This document shows positions 1 through 13,502 of a stretch of DNA of 64,000 nt, piece after piece (positions within the stretch are counted from its first letter, which is position 1; each line of letters opens with the position of its first letter). The notes beneath the pieces were generated by a model. That model was not told the origin of the DNA and did no database searches. It was given only the letters and a program-made list of their open reading frames with translations. The translations under genes and the position numbers were made by a program. Origin of the DNA: Dipetalonema caudispina (Eukaryota; Nematoda; Chromadorea; Rhabditida; Onchocercidae); NCBI GenBank assembly GCA_013365325.1, contig JABVXV010000007.1:1-64000 (forward strand), read 5' to 3'.

Positions 1-735
1 TATAATATAATATAATATAATATAATATAATATAATAATAATATAATATAATATAATATAATATAATATAATATAATATAATATAATATAATATAATATA
101 ATTATAATATAATATAATATAATATAATATAATATAATATAATATAATATAATATAATATAATATAATATAATATTATATAATATAATATTATATTATAT
201 TATATTATATAATATTATATTATATTATATTATATTATATTATATTATATTATATTATATTATATTATATTATATTATATTATATTATATTATATTATAT
301 TATAATTATATTATATTATATTATATTATATTATATATTATATTATATTATATTATATTATATTATATTATATATTATATTATATTATATTATATTATAT
401 TATATTATATTATATTATATTATATTATATATTATATTATATTATATTATATTATATTATATTATATTATATTATATATTATATTTATATTATATTATAT
501 TATACTGTATTATATTATATATTATATTATATTATATTATATTATATTATATTATATTATATATTATATTTATATTATATTATATTGTACTGTATTATAT
601 TATATTATATATTATATTACAATATTATAATACATAATATTATAGTATTATAATATTATAATACATAATATAATATTATATTATAATACATATAATATTA
701 TATTATAATACATATAATATTATATTATACATATT
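1..735. repeat. AT pentamer satellite, TATAA array inverted to TATTA array
   Basis: This is an almost pure tandem array of 5-bp units. From base 1 to about 175 the unit is TATAA. From about 190 to 600 it is TATTA, which is the reverse complement of a TATAA phase, so the two halves are inverted relative to each other. Occasional 4- or 6-bp units and a CTGTAT variant (around 505 and 590) interrupt the later half. From 615 to 735 it decays into imperfect TAATATTATA units. It precedes exon 866-1002 of the RalGAP beta gene, whose N-terminal exons are missing here, so it probably lies in an intron of that gene or at an assembly edge. Confidence 0.97.
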
Positions 736-865
736 ATATTGCACAAAATACATATACAAAATATTATACATACAAGTTCCATCCAATTTGCGGTTTTGTC
801 GGTAGGTGAAATTCCCAGTTCCGAAATTTATGTACATAACTTCATCTGTTATCTTTCTTCTTCAG

Positions 866-3800
866 AAGGATCGGTTAATGCTTTGTGCACTTATTTATTT
901 TGGTGGTGGTATTTTTCGTCTAGCTTTAAAAAGTGTGGAAATACTTCTGCCACAGTTCGTTCAAGCACTCGAAATGATCTATACGGAATCTATGAAATTG
1001 AGGTTTAACTTGGAATTTCAAATAAACAAGGAATTCGACTTACTTTTTTATCACAGATGAGAAGATAATCTGAATCTCAACTTCAATAAGCAGAAAGTAT
1101 AGTTTGATTACAGTGTGAAAGTTATCGTATCATAAAAACAATGCAGATCACAGTTTCCAGTTTCTTTTAAGAATGTCAAAAGTACAGATATCAAAGGTCA
1201 TTATTTGGACATTAAAATTAACATTAAAGATTTCTTATTTCGAACTTCCTCAAAAAAATTATTGAATATCTACTTGTTTGCGCGGAAAACGAAACCAATA
1301 TTTCAGACTTCATCCATCTATAGATGAAGTTCAGATGCGTCGTGCCTGTTTAAATGCTTTGTCATCTGTCATCAGTTGGCCTACAATATTTGGAAATATG
1401 CTTATTAGTGGTAAGTTTAAAGACAGTGAACTTAATAAAAGTGGAATTATGTTACTCAGGAAAAGATTCTTAAGATTTCAACGGTTTTGTTTTGCTATTA
1501 TTTTATAACGTTAAATTATTTTAGATTGGTTTGGATCTTACTGTAAAAAGTAGTAGTTTATTGTGCAGTTTGTAAAGTGATTACTTGATCAACCTTAATA
1601 TAATATTTCAAAGCATCAGCATAAGCTTTAGTTGACCAGTTCTTCAGGGTTCAATTTTTCGGTAAATCTATCACTGAATAGCAATTTGCAAGTAAATATT
1701 ATTGCTGACGACTTCAGAAAGATTATTATTATTATTGTAAATGAGTAAGTCAACAATAAATCTCTTTTCATTTCAGATCTATCAAGTCCGCATTCTAGTG
1801 CAGATGAGAATTCATCCACATACATCGAAATTCGTCCACGGATGCGTCGTATCCTCACCACTGCGCTTCGTAATGAAATCGATCCCATGAATCTCTTCCT
1901 TACTTTAAGTACTGTTTGTTTGACTATAAAATAATACTTTTTGTTTTCATTTTAATTTGGGTAGCTTCTTCTTGCAAAGCTCATTAAATTCGAAATTCAT
2001 TTTGTTAATAATGTGATACTTGATTGGTATGACGTTGATTTTGTATATTTTGGATTCTAATTGTAGGTAATGTAGGTGCAAACAATAAAACAGAATCAAT
2101 ATTTGTATTGATAAGTTTCTAAGTAAATTGTTTTCTAAATATATAGAAATGATTATCAAGTTAGACATTTTTTAGTTCATTCATGGTGGTTAAACACTCT
2201 TTAATTAAAAAGTGGACATTTTTTAAAAGTGATTTGTAAAACTTTCATCTCAAGAGACAGAAATCAGTAAAATGTCTTTTTAGCTATGTGTACAATACTA
2301 TGTGAGGAAAGTTGTTTATATGAATTGCATATGATGGAGGAAAAAAATGTTGAGAAGGAGAAGAGTGGGCAGAAAAATCTTGCATATTCGGAAGAAGGTA
2401 AATTATTTCCGGCACATTTAATCATGCGTGAAAATATTGGGAGATGCTTTTAGCATATAAATATACAAATGGAATGGGTGTTCTGTAAAGAGAACAATAC
2501 TTGAGATATATGCTTTTAACTGTTCTCCTCTTTAATTTGAAAGATAATCTGGTAATTAATTGTTCGTACGAAAACAGTCTTTAGAAGGAGTTCTGGTTAG
2601 AAAACTCAACTTTCGATTTCATCCGTCAACAAATGAGTAAAATTGTAGAATGTTGTGCATCAATAGTGCGTTCGATAGTGAGTGCAATATGCGACAATTT
2701 GTGCAAACCTCAGTGGTCATCCGAATTATCAGTATGTCTAGCGGCACTGGATTGTTTGAATGCCCTCTCCGCTTTGCATCAGTCGGTTTTGTTCTGTGAA
2801 AGTTCGTTCTAATACTCTTTAAATTTTATATATTTTATTGTATCATTTACCAATCATAATGTTTAGGAATGGATTTTATTGAATATTTTTTAAGGAAAAA
2901 TATCATTCAAAATCCTTTCATAGTTTTCGAGTTAACGATTGCGAATCACTGATTACTTATTTTTTCAGATGATATGTCGACAGGTTTTCTGGTAGTTACT
3001 TCGCTTTGTCGGTTTATTGACACACAACTAATGAAACCCCCACCTTTACACTCTAAAGATTTGCATTCTTCGGTAGGCTTATCCTCCCTTTTTAGATGTT
3101 CTATGTAAGAGATATGATAATTATAATCGAAATACTTGAATGAGAAGACCGTACGCATGAAATTTTATTCCTTGAAGGTTGTGGCAGCATATTTTTCACT
3201 GTCTGTTTGGTTATGCGCAGCACCACCATTGCTGGAGACAGAATCTTGTTTGACAACTGTTGCCGAAACCATCGAATTTGGCTTGACGGGTGGAAAAAAT
3301 CTTGTAGGTCTTGAACTGCAACTTCTCTTTCTTTGTTGTGAATCTTGTTCATTCTTTGCTTTTTGGAAAACTAGTACTGACTTTAATGAAAGTGGCCGTC
3401 TTGTTCATTGCGTCTGATGAACATGAAATGATCCAAGAAATAGGAATGTAATTAAAAATTGGTCGTCTTATGAAGTTTGGCTCTGTGAGAAATTAAAAAA
3501 GGAGTGAAGGTTTTGAAAATACAATTTATTCAAGTTCCTTTAGCTTTAGGAAGACTACTTATTGGTGGCTTTGTGATATTTTTTTTGCTTGTAATATAAT
3601 ACAGTTTTGACAACATTTCAATTACTTTTTAAGCCTCCATTGGAACGGAAAGCAGCAAGTAAGCGAGTGGATGATGCTGCTGAAAACTTGTTGTATATGA
3701 TATTCTCAGCTTTGGTGAGTGACAGCTATATTATGCATTTACTAAAGTTATATTTTTCGCATCATTTTTCATAAACGAGATTACAAAAATTCTGGAAAAT

Positions 3801-6800
3801 CATAATTTATGCTCAAGAAAAACAGAAATTTTTAATTGCATATTTACTTCTGTAAGAAATGTTATATATTCGCAATTTGAGCGCTTATCTGGATTAGCCA
3901 AGCAATCGGTTTCTTGCAGGTATCATTATTAGTGTGGTCGTTTACAGGGTCATGGTAAACAGGAGGATATCATGGATGAAAAGAAATTGTTGTACAAATT
4001 TGGTAGTCAGGCGATCGATACTACTAAATTCAGGTACTTCCTCGTCCGGCAACAAACTCTGCTTTCAATTCATGAGGCCACCGAAATATCCACCATTTCT
4101 AAAGGTACGTAAATTTGATTCGTTAACAGTATGTTTAAATTTCAATTTAAATATTCATTTTTAACTAGCAACAAGCAGTGTTCAGTTTAGAAATGTCTTT
4201 GGTTAAAATTTTTCTTGCATTATAATATCTTGATATTTTTCTGCTTTTCATTGTTTGCGTTATCATTTTCTTTAGTTTTTGCAGAATTTTTGTTGCAGGA
4301 TTCCCATCAGTGTTTCTCGTATTACGCACTCCTTATCATGCTGCTTACACATTACTTGTACAACTGCAATCATGGGTTGCAACTGGAACAAATACAGTCA
4401 CTGATGATAAGGAAAGTGGACATCTCCAGAATGGTGTTAAAGTTTCGATGGATTCCAAAAATACTGCCAGATTTTTCCACATACCGGCTGAATTCGAAAA
4501 GTCACATTGCAAATTGTAAGTTTAAGAAGCTGAATTAGAGTGAATTAAATTTAAAAATTGGAATTCAAAAGATAAATAGATTTGGGGTTGGAGAAGTCTG
4601 CTGATAGACTGGTTTTATCAAAAATGATTGAGAAAATAAAATTCTTTGTAAAATATAAATTAACTCATATTTCATTATTTTATTCCGCATCCATATTTTA
4701 GAGATTCTGTAATTCCACCGCTGCAACCAACACCGGATACAGATCGTGTCATTGCTGAATTGACTGATATTCGAAAAAGAATGTCGCAAGGTGAAAGTTG
4801 TCTGCGTTCCTCGGACGATCGAAATGTCTGGCTTCGTGAGCCACTTTCAAAGGAATTATCTAAACTTGCTCAGCCTACAGAGTTAGCCAGTTATTCATAT
4901 GATTTCTTATGACTAGCCATCACGAATTTATCTTAAGAAAATTAATTCCGCAACATTTAGGTCGAAAAAATATTTTCTCTTTCATTTTTTCACTTTTTAA
5001 GAAGTTTGTCACGTTGAAGTAATAAAATGATTTCAGAATTTTTTACTGAGTTATACGCTGTTCAGCAGAGATTTATATCTGTATTGTTCTGTAAAACATG
5101 TAATTTTTCTAGGCCGCCAACCAATTGTAATGCAAGTCGAGTACTTCTCTATGATTTGGGTTTGATTTCAGAAGAAAGTTACGAATCTGGTGATATATTG
5201 CTTCTTGACTCTTCGAAGTAAGTTTTCGTCCAGAGCCAAAAAGTTTGAAAAGGCAAATTAAGTTCATTTTTTTCTTCCAGCATATTTATTTCTCTGATAT
5301 ATACGGCAAGAAGTATTCTTAACTCTTACCATTCCAATATTTAAATTTCGTATCGATGAGTGATAACAGTTACGAGAGCAAGTGATGGTAATTATGAACA
5401 CTGTTGGGGCTTTCAGCCTTGATTTTTATCGTGATCTTCATCAAATAGTTGACCGTTCACCGACGAAGTTGCTGCAGACTGTCCGCTTATTTTATGTTCG
5501 TGACGGTCAACGTAGCGCTGTGGATATCCTTGCTAATGCGGTAGGTTTTTTGGCTTAATAATTTAGCTATTTGTTTCAAAAAGTAGATATCGGCTCGAGT
5601 TTCTAAAGTAGAACATATTTCTGCCTGAATATTAATTTAGCGTTTAATTTAGTCGTCAGAAAATCCGATTTATTTACCTCATCATGCCATGGAGGTGAGA
5701 AAAACTGAGAGCTTCCAGGTACGGCATAGCTTTAAACAAACCATCAAGGAATGCATAGTTGGTATGGAGGATCTTGTTCATTTGTAAGGTGCCTCAGTGC
5801 TAAAATATAGGTAACAGTGCTTGGCATTAAGTATATGAAATTTATCCAGCAACCTAAAAAGAGCTCAAACATTCCGCATGTCTTCCAAATCGAACTTCTT
5901 AAGCATGTGGCTGTTAATGGCCGTATAGCTTAATCAGAGGATCTCTTTGATTTATACCACCATTGGATTAATTTATGTACTTTTTTAACTGCAATATCAG
6001 TACACCAATTCTAATATGATTTTCAGATGAATTTGCAAAATACAAGCAACTTATTCTGTGGTTTGCTAGCCGAATTAGGAGAAGGTGTTGAAGTGGAAAC
6101 GCACCCTCACTGGACTGGTGATTGGACTACTGCCTTCTCCGCTGAACGCAGTTAATATTTATTTTTGTAATAAGATATGGATTATTTTAGGACTTCCATA
6201 AAATTTCTAAAATAACTGATACAAAGTTCATATTTTCAGAATCTGAGATGTAAAAATAACTTTTTGATGATTTTTAAGTTAAGATGAAAAAAGCGTTTTG
6301 AATTGGAGAAAGGGATCAAAAACTAGGAATGTAGGAAATAATTTCAGCCATGCACTGACATTCTCTTATAATTTGCATGAATTATAATAGGTACTTTGAT
6401 CTTTAAGTCTTAGAATTTGCGTGCATTGATAGATTGAAGCATCATTTGACCTATAAAACAAAAATTATTACTGTTGACATAGTGTTATTGAAGTCTTCAT
6501 CAAAATTTTCAAATTTAGAGCCAAAAGAAGCAGAGGAGAATATGGATAGTTATATCATTGATGGTTTCACTCACTGCTTATGGTGGACCGATCCACACAT
6601 AGAAATAGCCTTCACGACACCAACAGAACGTGTCCGGAAGCAACAGGCATGTGCTGCTGATTGTGATTTACTTGCCAGTTGTGGTGCGAATGTTTCGGTT
6701 AATAGTTCCGATGATCATAGCGATCCGGATCACGCTGCTAGGATGTTGCAACGTGATTTTAGTTCGTTTTTGAAATTATTAACTTATCCTTATTTTTCTG

Positions 6801-8426
6801 GGCGTAGCATTCCTTCAAGAAACTCAAGAACTCACGAAGAGTTTGAGATTAAACATTTTTATATTCTTGAAAATTTTCAGTCTTAAATGTTTTGTGTTTG
6901 AACATTTTGGGAATGCACTAAAGCATTAACGTCGTAAGTTCGGATGCGCATTTCATCAACAATCCAGTGTATCCTCGTTTATTTATTCATTTATTTCTAA
7001 TCATACTTATGTTTATTTTTGAATGAAAGTTTGAGTTATGAAATCTTCAAAATAATCACTCGTTAACTTCTTTCAGGTGATCAAGCATTAAGTCAGTCAT
7101 CCAGTGATGAACGCTCAGCTGGACAAACCAGTGGTAACAGTAGTGGACGATCAAATAAACTGCTGGCAGAAACACTTCTGCCGCCACACAAAAAAAGTTA
7201 TTCAGGTGTTGATTCTGGGAGTGAAACAAAAGGTTATGTATGTTATTTTCGAGGAGTCAGCTTCACTGATCTAGACCTGTTGAAAAAGACTTTAGAAAAA
7301 TTGTTTTAGAAGAGATAGATTTGAATCACCTATTACGATCGTGTATTTTTTCAAAAACTGTTGCAGAAATTCAGTTTTGAAATATTTTTCTAACATGCAT
7401 TTGCATATCATTTAAAAATTTTCATATTACAGACATTGGTTCAGAAAGGGTAACGTTTGTCAAACGCAATTCCGACCAACGTGTATATGTGGTCTTCTTG
7501 GAAAGGATCGAAGACATGCACTATTTTCCATATGGTTCATGCTTATATGTTGTTAATTTTTTCTTCCTTTTTTTACTCTTCATATTCAGTCACTTTGCAA
7601 TGGAAATTCTGATATTTACTGATGTTATAAGTATTCAATCATTTCTAGAGGAAATGTTCCCGATGACAACGGATGATTCATTATGTGGTAATGAGAATAG
7701 TGCAAGACCTGATTTGATTATGATTTTCGTCTCGGAGGTGGAAAGCGAACTTATTCGAATTAATATTATTGGCGATTGGACAAAGTAAGTGTTAGATTTT
7801 CTGGGTTCTGTGTGAGTTCAGCTAAAAACTCTAGTTAATAGCTTCAATTTAATTTTTTTAACTTTTTATCTCAGATGTGGTTTGCCAGGACCACTGGTTG
7901 ATGGTTGTTTAGTTTCCAGCAGAGCCCTATCAACCCTTTTGAAACATACAATCATTAGTATTGCTCGACGACGAACTGTTGAACTGGAAAAGTTTGTCAA
8001 ACTTTCTATTTTTTGGTCACCGCTTTTTTCCTATGAATTTCAAGCTTTTTGATGCCTAGTTAATAGTTTTATGGTCTATAATTGCAACAACGACATATTC
8101 TAATATGCTAAATCTCATATCATATTTCTGTCCGGCATGGTTCATATAGTAATGTGATGGGAAATTATCTTACATTCGTAATTGCGAACAAAATATTCAG
8201 CAAAAGAGCAGATGTTGAAATGTACCACTCTTATCTCTGAAGCTAATAGGTTGTTGATACATAAAAGTATTTAAATAGTCAATATTAATCGAACAAAATC
8301 AATATATATCATTCCAGTTATCAGCTGGTAGCATCGAAACGTCGACGTGCAATTCAGGAATTCGCCCGGAAGTACGCAATCAAGAAGTCATACTGTGATT
8401 TTGTTGAATTATTACTGAATGAGTGA
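866..8426 (+). CDS. RALGAPB: Ral GTPase-activating protein subunit beta (3' part, 20 exons)
   Basis: Non-catalytic beta subunit of the heterodimeric RalGAP complex, which stimulates GTP hydrolysis on Ral and acts with Ral/TOR signalling in the cytosol. Phase-consistent exons: 866-1002, 1307-1410, 1777-1908, 2284-2397, 2601-2795, 2969-3072, 3178-3303, 3634-3714, 3948-4104, 4299-4515, 4702-4881, 5113-5217, 5417-5540, 6027-6150, 6519-6803, 7077-7232, 7433-7534, 7649-7784, 7875-7991, 8318-8426 (934 codons plus TGA). The order of conserved blocks matches the C-terminal two thirds of animal RALGAPB: HSKDLHSSVVAAY, FRYFLV, FPSVFLVLR, HPHWTGDW and the GAP-like end PLVDGCLVSSRAL followed by ASKRRRAIQEFARKYAIKK. 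The N-terminal third lies outside the window. The donors at 6803 and 4881 are weak choices. An AATAAA signal is at 8696-8701. The C. elegans counterpart is hgap-2 (from memory). Confidence 0.93.
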
Positions 8427-11400
8427 TTTTTAAAAATCGTTGATTTTATGTGAACTAAAGAACAAAAAGTAACGAAAGTTATTCAAATATAGAAAATATT
8501 TGCTAAAATTCATGAGAAACTTACTCGGTGCAAAAGCTTATCAAGCTGTTTGTTTTTCTAGAAAAATGTGATTATTTATGCTAAACATTCTTTTGTTGAT
8601 TCATTCTAGCGTTTGTTATACAAATAATATAAATACATGAAAAACTGAGGAAGATCCTTGTTGTTATTGTTTTGCAGGTTTTGAATTTTCAGTTTAATAA
8701 AAATTTGTCATCCTACGATTAACATCTAATAAATTATTTCGCACGTCATTACATTATTACATGATTAGATTACAGAGAAAACAAATGACGCAAACAAGAG
8801 ATCAGATAATGTTAATGGTTTTTCTGAACTTTTTATATCCTAGAAATTTGAAATATTTCAGATTATCCGAAAAATATTTTACTGTTTTTCATGGTTTTAG
8901 GCTTCAACATCAGATAGCTTTGAAAAATGCTCGCTGAATCAAGCAACTTATGATAATTTATTTCAACTATTGTAACTAGCACAGTATGTGAAGTATGTTG
9001 ACTACTCTGTTTAGTCTTACTTAAATCAGTAAGCGAAACTTAAAGCAATTTTATGTCACCGAAATTTAGATTTACAATTTATAATAATAATGTTGACAGC
9101 ATACCATGAGTTAACTGTAGAGTTGTCAATGAGCTGCAAAAAAAATTCGATCTTAAGATTCAATCATGAATTGGACTGATTTTAAAACAATTTTGTATCT
9201 TAGGAAGTGAACAATTAATAAATTAGTCTCCTATTAATTTCTTATCATATAAATGCAAGGTTTTCTTCAATGCTTTACTAAAATTTGCGTAGCTTTGTTA
9301 CATTGCACGACAATAAATAATGCGGAAAACATCAGATTAAAGTTGGTAGGTACACTATCTCTTATGACCGATATTTTCCAGATGTTGCAGTACTCTTCTT
9401 ACTAATTAAAGTCCTTTTGTATTATCTTTTTTCTGTACTGCTTTTCGGTATTTTTTTTTTCAGGGTCATATTTCATTTTTCAGATTGTACGTTATCTTCA
9501 TCAATTGTGGACAAAATATTTTGTTATTAAATAGGTCATTGGAGAAATCCTTCCGATACATCGATATAACTTCACAACTAATGAAAAAGAATCTATTTGT
9601 GATTGCGATCAAATCTTTTATTTAATTCGGTAAAAATATACAAATCGTTGGGGGATATATTATCTGAATGGTGGTAAATTGCGATATTACCCAATTTGGA
9701 AGGAATTTGTTTTATACCGATTGCAAGGATGAAAGTGAATTGTTCCGAAATTCAAATCAGAACACAAACTATTTCCGTAGACTTTTCACAGATCATTTGT
9801 AAATCGTAAATACTCAAATAAATGTCAAGTGCGGTCATGTCTATTATATTTTTGAACTTCAAATTTATTGTCATTACTGTTATTATTATATCGATATTAT
9901 TGTGTTGTAGCACTTACTGTCATTTAAAGTATTCTTTTGATACCGATGCCATAGCATAAACATAAAAGGAAGTAATTATAAGTTTAATTGTAAAACTATC
10001 AGTTGAACTCGTAGCAAATGTATGGAATAAATGTGAGAAGAAAGAATTATCTCATGGTTCTCGTCGTGTTTTTTAAGCTAATTAATTCATTGATGGGAGG
10101 GAGGCTATAATAAAGTGCACGAGGGTATCGTAATAATTTTTTGCCTGAAAGGTAAACATATTTTAGTTCTATCCATTTAGGGTAAAGATTAGCCAACATG
10201 ATGTAAACATTGGCAGCTGTTGTTGAAATTAATCCATTTATTTTTGGTTACTAATATACTACTACTACTAATATACTACAATGTCAAATTATCGATTACA
10301 TTTTATTTGTGAACTACAAACCCTTTTGGGGAATTATTATCGATAAAATAAAAATTAAAAAAAAAAAAGAAAAAAAATGAGAGACATGACTTTGTGACCT
10401 CTGATTTGGTATTGGTAGAATTGGTGCAATCTAAAATGATGAATCTTTTTCTCTTTTGATGAATGGATGAAATGGATTTGAAAATTAATGACTTTATATG
10501 GTCAATATGACGATAACACTGCTGATATTTCGCAGTAATCATGATCCTGTTACTATATAATCCCAATTATTACGACTTATTCTTGGCGTAAAATACTAAA
10601 CATAACTTCTTTTCATCAAAAAAAAGAAGAGAAAAATTTTTTTCTCAAGTCGTATTGCAAACACTTATACAAGCAGCTGCAAATATTTGAATGTCTGAAA
10701 CCATTATCATTACTTTATTCTTTCGGACGGGAAATGAGCATAAATTTTTGGAATTTCAAATGGTCGATTGATTTGATCTTTTTATATTTCTTTATTCTTT
10801 CCTGTAACCATTTCATTCCCTTTCATTTTACAACAATGAAACGAAAAGGATAAGTAAACGCGCACTATGTTTCTATCTTCTTCATCATCAACAATCCATA
10901 GTTGATATTTAGGTTCTAATCAATGCTTTTATAAACAAAACTTTCCCTCACTATTTCTGTCTTTTTCCTCTCTTTCTTCTAAAATTTCTACTGAAAATAA
11001 ATGTGTTAGTGAATTTCAGTATTAGTTCAATAATTTTTACAAATCAAATAAGCTGTGTTATGCGCTTATGTATGATTTTTTGTTATTTCATTCTGTATAA
11101 CATTTTTTTTTAGTAAAATAGTAATTTCATCATATGTATCTTAAACAGAAACAAAATTCCGTAATTATTGACAAGCAATTAATCAAGTCAATATCACTGG
11201 CTTAACTATCGTTCTTTTATTATAACTATTGTTACATCAGAGATTGCTGTTAAAAATATGCCTTGGATTTTAATGAATGGTTTACTTCTCTTTGTCTACA
11301 CCCCTTGTTTCATTCTTTTGCTTTATTTTACTTTTCATTTTAGCAATTTTTGAAAAATTGAAATTTATGAAAGATTTAAATTCATTCTTTAATATAACAT

Positions 11401-13502
11401 TCAATTTTGAGCATTCGGCGCATTTTTAAGTTTTATATGCCGAAGCCGCAGAAGTTGAAGTATGACTAAAATGAATATTAACGCATTGCAAGATTTTGGA
11501 TATTTACAGGAAAGGGTCAGCAAATAAGAAGTATAGGTTTATTGATTTTTAAATCATTGAGTCTTTCCAGCACATATCAAATTTTGAAAATTAGAATTAC
11601 GTTGCGCTTTCTCTTCTTTCACAGAATATATCTTCCGTTCCGTCGGGTATTCTAAACAACATTCCGAATAAACTATTGACAAGTTGTTTATTTGAGATTG
11701 ATTACGGTACAAAGTTTGTCTAGATTACACAATTCATATGATTTTGGGTGATATTTCAACTAACCAAACATAAACAGAACTTCGGATTTGCCTACTGAAA
11801 TGAACGCCCCACAATAACACGGTCAACTTTTTCAATTTTTTGCTTTATCAGTTCTTATCATGTGAACAGAGCCTAAATGTGCCTTACCACTTCATTAATT
11901 ATCTCTCAGACAGATTTCCATTTGTACTTCTATTATATTCCAATCAATGGATCAGGACATTGTGGAAGATGTTGTAGAATATTGAGAAATTTAAATAACG
12001 ACAAGCGGAGGATAAGTAGGATGTCGTAAATCTCAGCAAAACATGAAACAAATGATAAAATGGTCAGATGTTAGTATCATTCTATTGATCGTCGATGGCT
12101 CAAAGTTACCAAAGAGATATTAGCGCTCAAATGATTTCTCCTTGGAATAATTGATTTTCAGATATGAAAAAAAGTTAAAATTCCCTCAAATCATAAAATA
12201 GAGTTTAAAAAAATGGAAACTGAAATCTTATCAATTCCATCAAGCGCAACATTCGTTTTTATTTTTCCAATGTCCTGCAATTCATCACTGCTCTAACATA
12301 GTGTTTTATATTCTTTTATCATTGTCAATTACTCTAGCAAAATCTGATAAGGGAATTTAAGTTTCATGTATGATGGAGTTTTACTTTTGACTTAAATATA
12401 TAAAAGAGTAACAATGTGATAACTGTTTCATGATGGCAATTAACTATCTCATTAACAGCTAAGTCTTATTTTCAACTTAGGATTAGGCAATGGAAATTCA
12501 AAAATCCTTCGTGCAATGTCTGATAACCAATACAATCAGTGATATATAATATTGTTAATAATATTTCCCCTTCTCTTTCGGGTTTTTTTTCCTTCCTCTA
12601 TTTCGCCGCATTTTTGTTTCTATTTTTCTATTTTTGCTCTATCTTTTCCTTCTGCTTATCGGGGAAAATATCCAGTCACAGATTCTAAAATTCCGGTTTA
12701 AAACGTTTAAAACTAGCTAGTGAACAACAGATTTACCCTATAATTATAATAAAAATAATAGCGATATGCCCCATTTTACTATGTTATTATTCAATTTCAC
12801 TTATTTCTCTTATCAGCGCTAAATTATTATTTACATTATAATTGAAAATTCATAACTTTTTCGAGTTATTGTCACAGCTTTCGCCGATATTTTAAAAGGT
12901 GAATGTGATTTAGAAAGATATTGCAATATTTGAATGAAATATGAAATTCACTATGATTTTAATAAATATTATCCTCCATTTCACATAAAAGATTATTTAT
13001 TTCCATATGTCATATGCTTTAAAAATGGAAATCATATGAAATAGGTGCAATTTTATAACATCTATTGCATATGTGTACTTTACTTCATTAATTTCTGTGA
13101 GATAGGTAAATTAAATTGTTAGAAAAAATTCAGCCTAATGGATACAAGAAAGTTTAATAGATGCAGTTTAGTCTGTAAGAAGTGTCATCAGACGATTGTT
13201 TATTCACTTTCCTCTAATACTTCAAAGATATCGTAAGTAAAAATATCATCGATCAGTTCGATCACTTTTGGAAGGTTGCTGAAGATTCTTAGAATATTTT
13301 TGCTCTTTGTTTCTTATGCAATTAAGTATTTTCTATTTGGAAGTAATTTTGAAGAAATTTGGCCAGAAATACTGCATTAGTTTGCACTGATAATTTAAAT
13401 TTAAAAATCATGCAATCGTTTGCAGCATACGTGTTAGCTGTATGTGCAGTCTATTTTTTGCAAGGATGCTTTGCTTTAACTTGAATTCAAACTTAATTAC
13501 AG
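8427..13502. other. intergenic, no gene seen
   Basis: This 5.1-kb AT-rich spacer lies between the RalGAP beta stop codon and the carboxypeptidase start, two genes on the same strand. It begins with the RALGAPB 3'UTR (poly(A) signal 8696-8701). ORFs are short and carry AT-rich homopolymer-like peptides. There are A/T runs (for example 10355-10377) and a small TACTAC repeat at 10256-10280. No RNA gene was recognised. Confidence 0.7.
13491..13502 (+). promoter_or_regulatory. probable trans-splice acceptor before carboxypeptidase ATG
   Basis: ACTTAATTACAG abuts the ATG at 13503 with no intervening base. A 3' splice site immediately before an initiator codon, with no convincing upstream exon, is the usual appearance of a nematode spliced-leader addition site. 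This supports the chosen start but is inference; no SL sequence is in the genomic DNA. Confidence 0.5.

Noticed and set aside
5915..5975. tRNA-like stretch (GCCGTATAGCTTAATCAGAG) in a RALGAPB intron
   Set aside because: No acceptor stem pairing or T-arm with a GTTCGA-type loop could be drawn; only the D-arm-like letters resemble a tRNA.
6434..6886. 150-codon ORF read as a stand-alone gene
   Set aside because: Its middle part is exon 6519-6803 of RALGAPB; the ends are intron sequence.
13410..13484. Signal-peptide-like ORF (MQSFAAYVLAVCAVYFLQGC) just upstream of the carboxypeptidase
   Set aside because: None of its possible GT donors leaves the two-base phase needed to join exon 13833-13924, while the ATG at 13503 does and encodes its own signal peptide.
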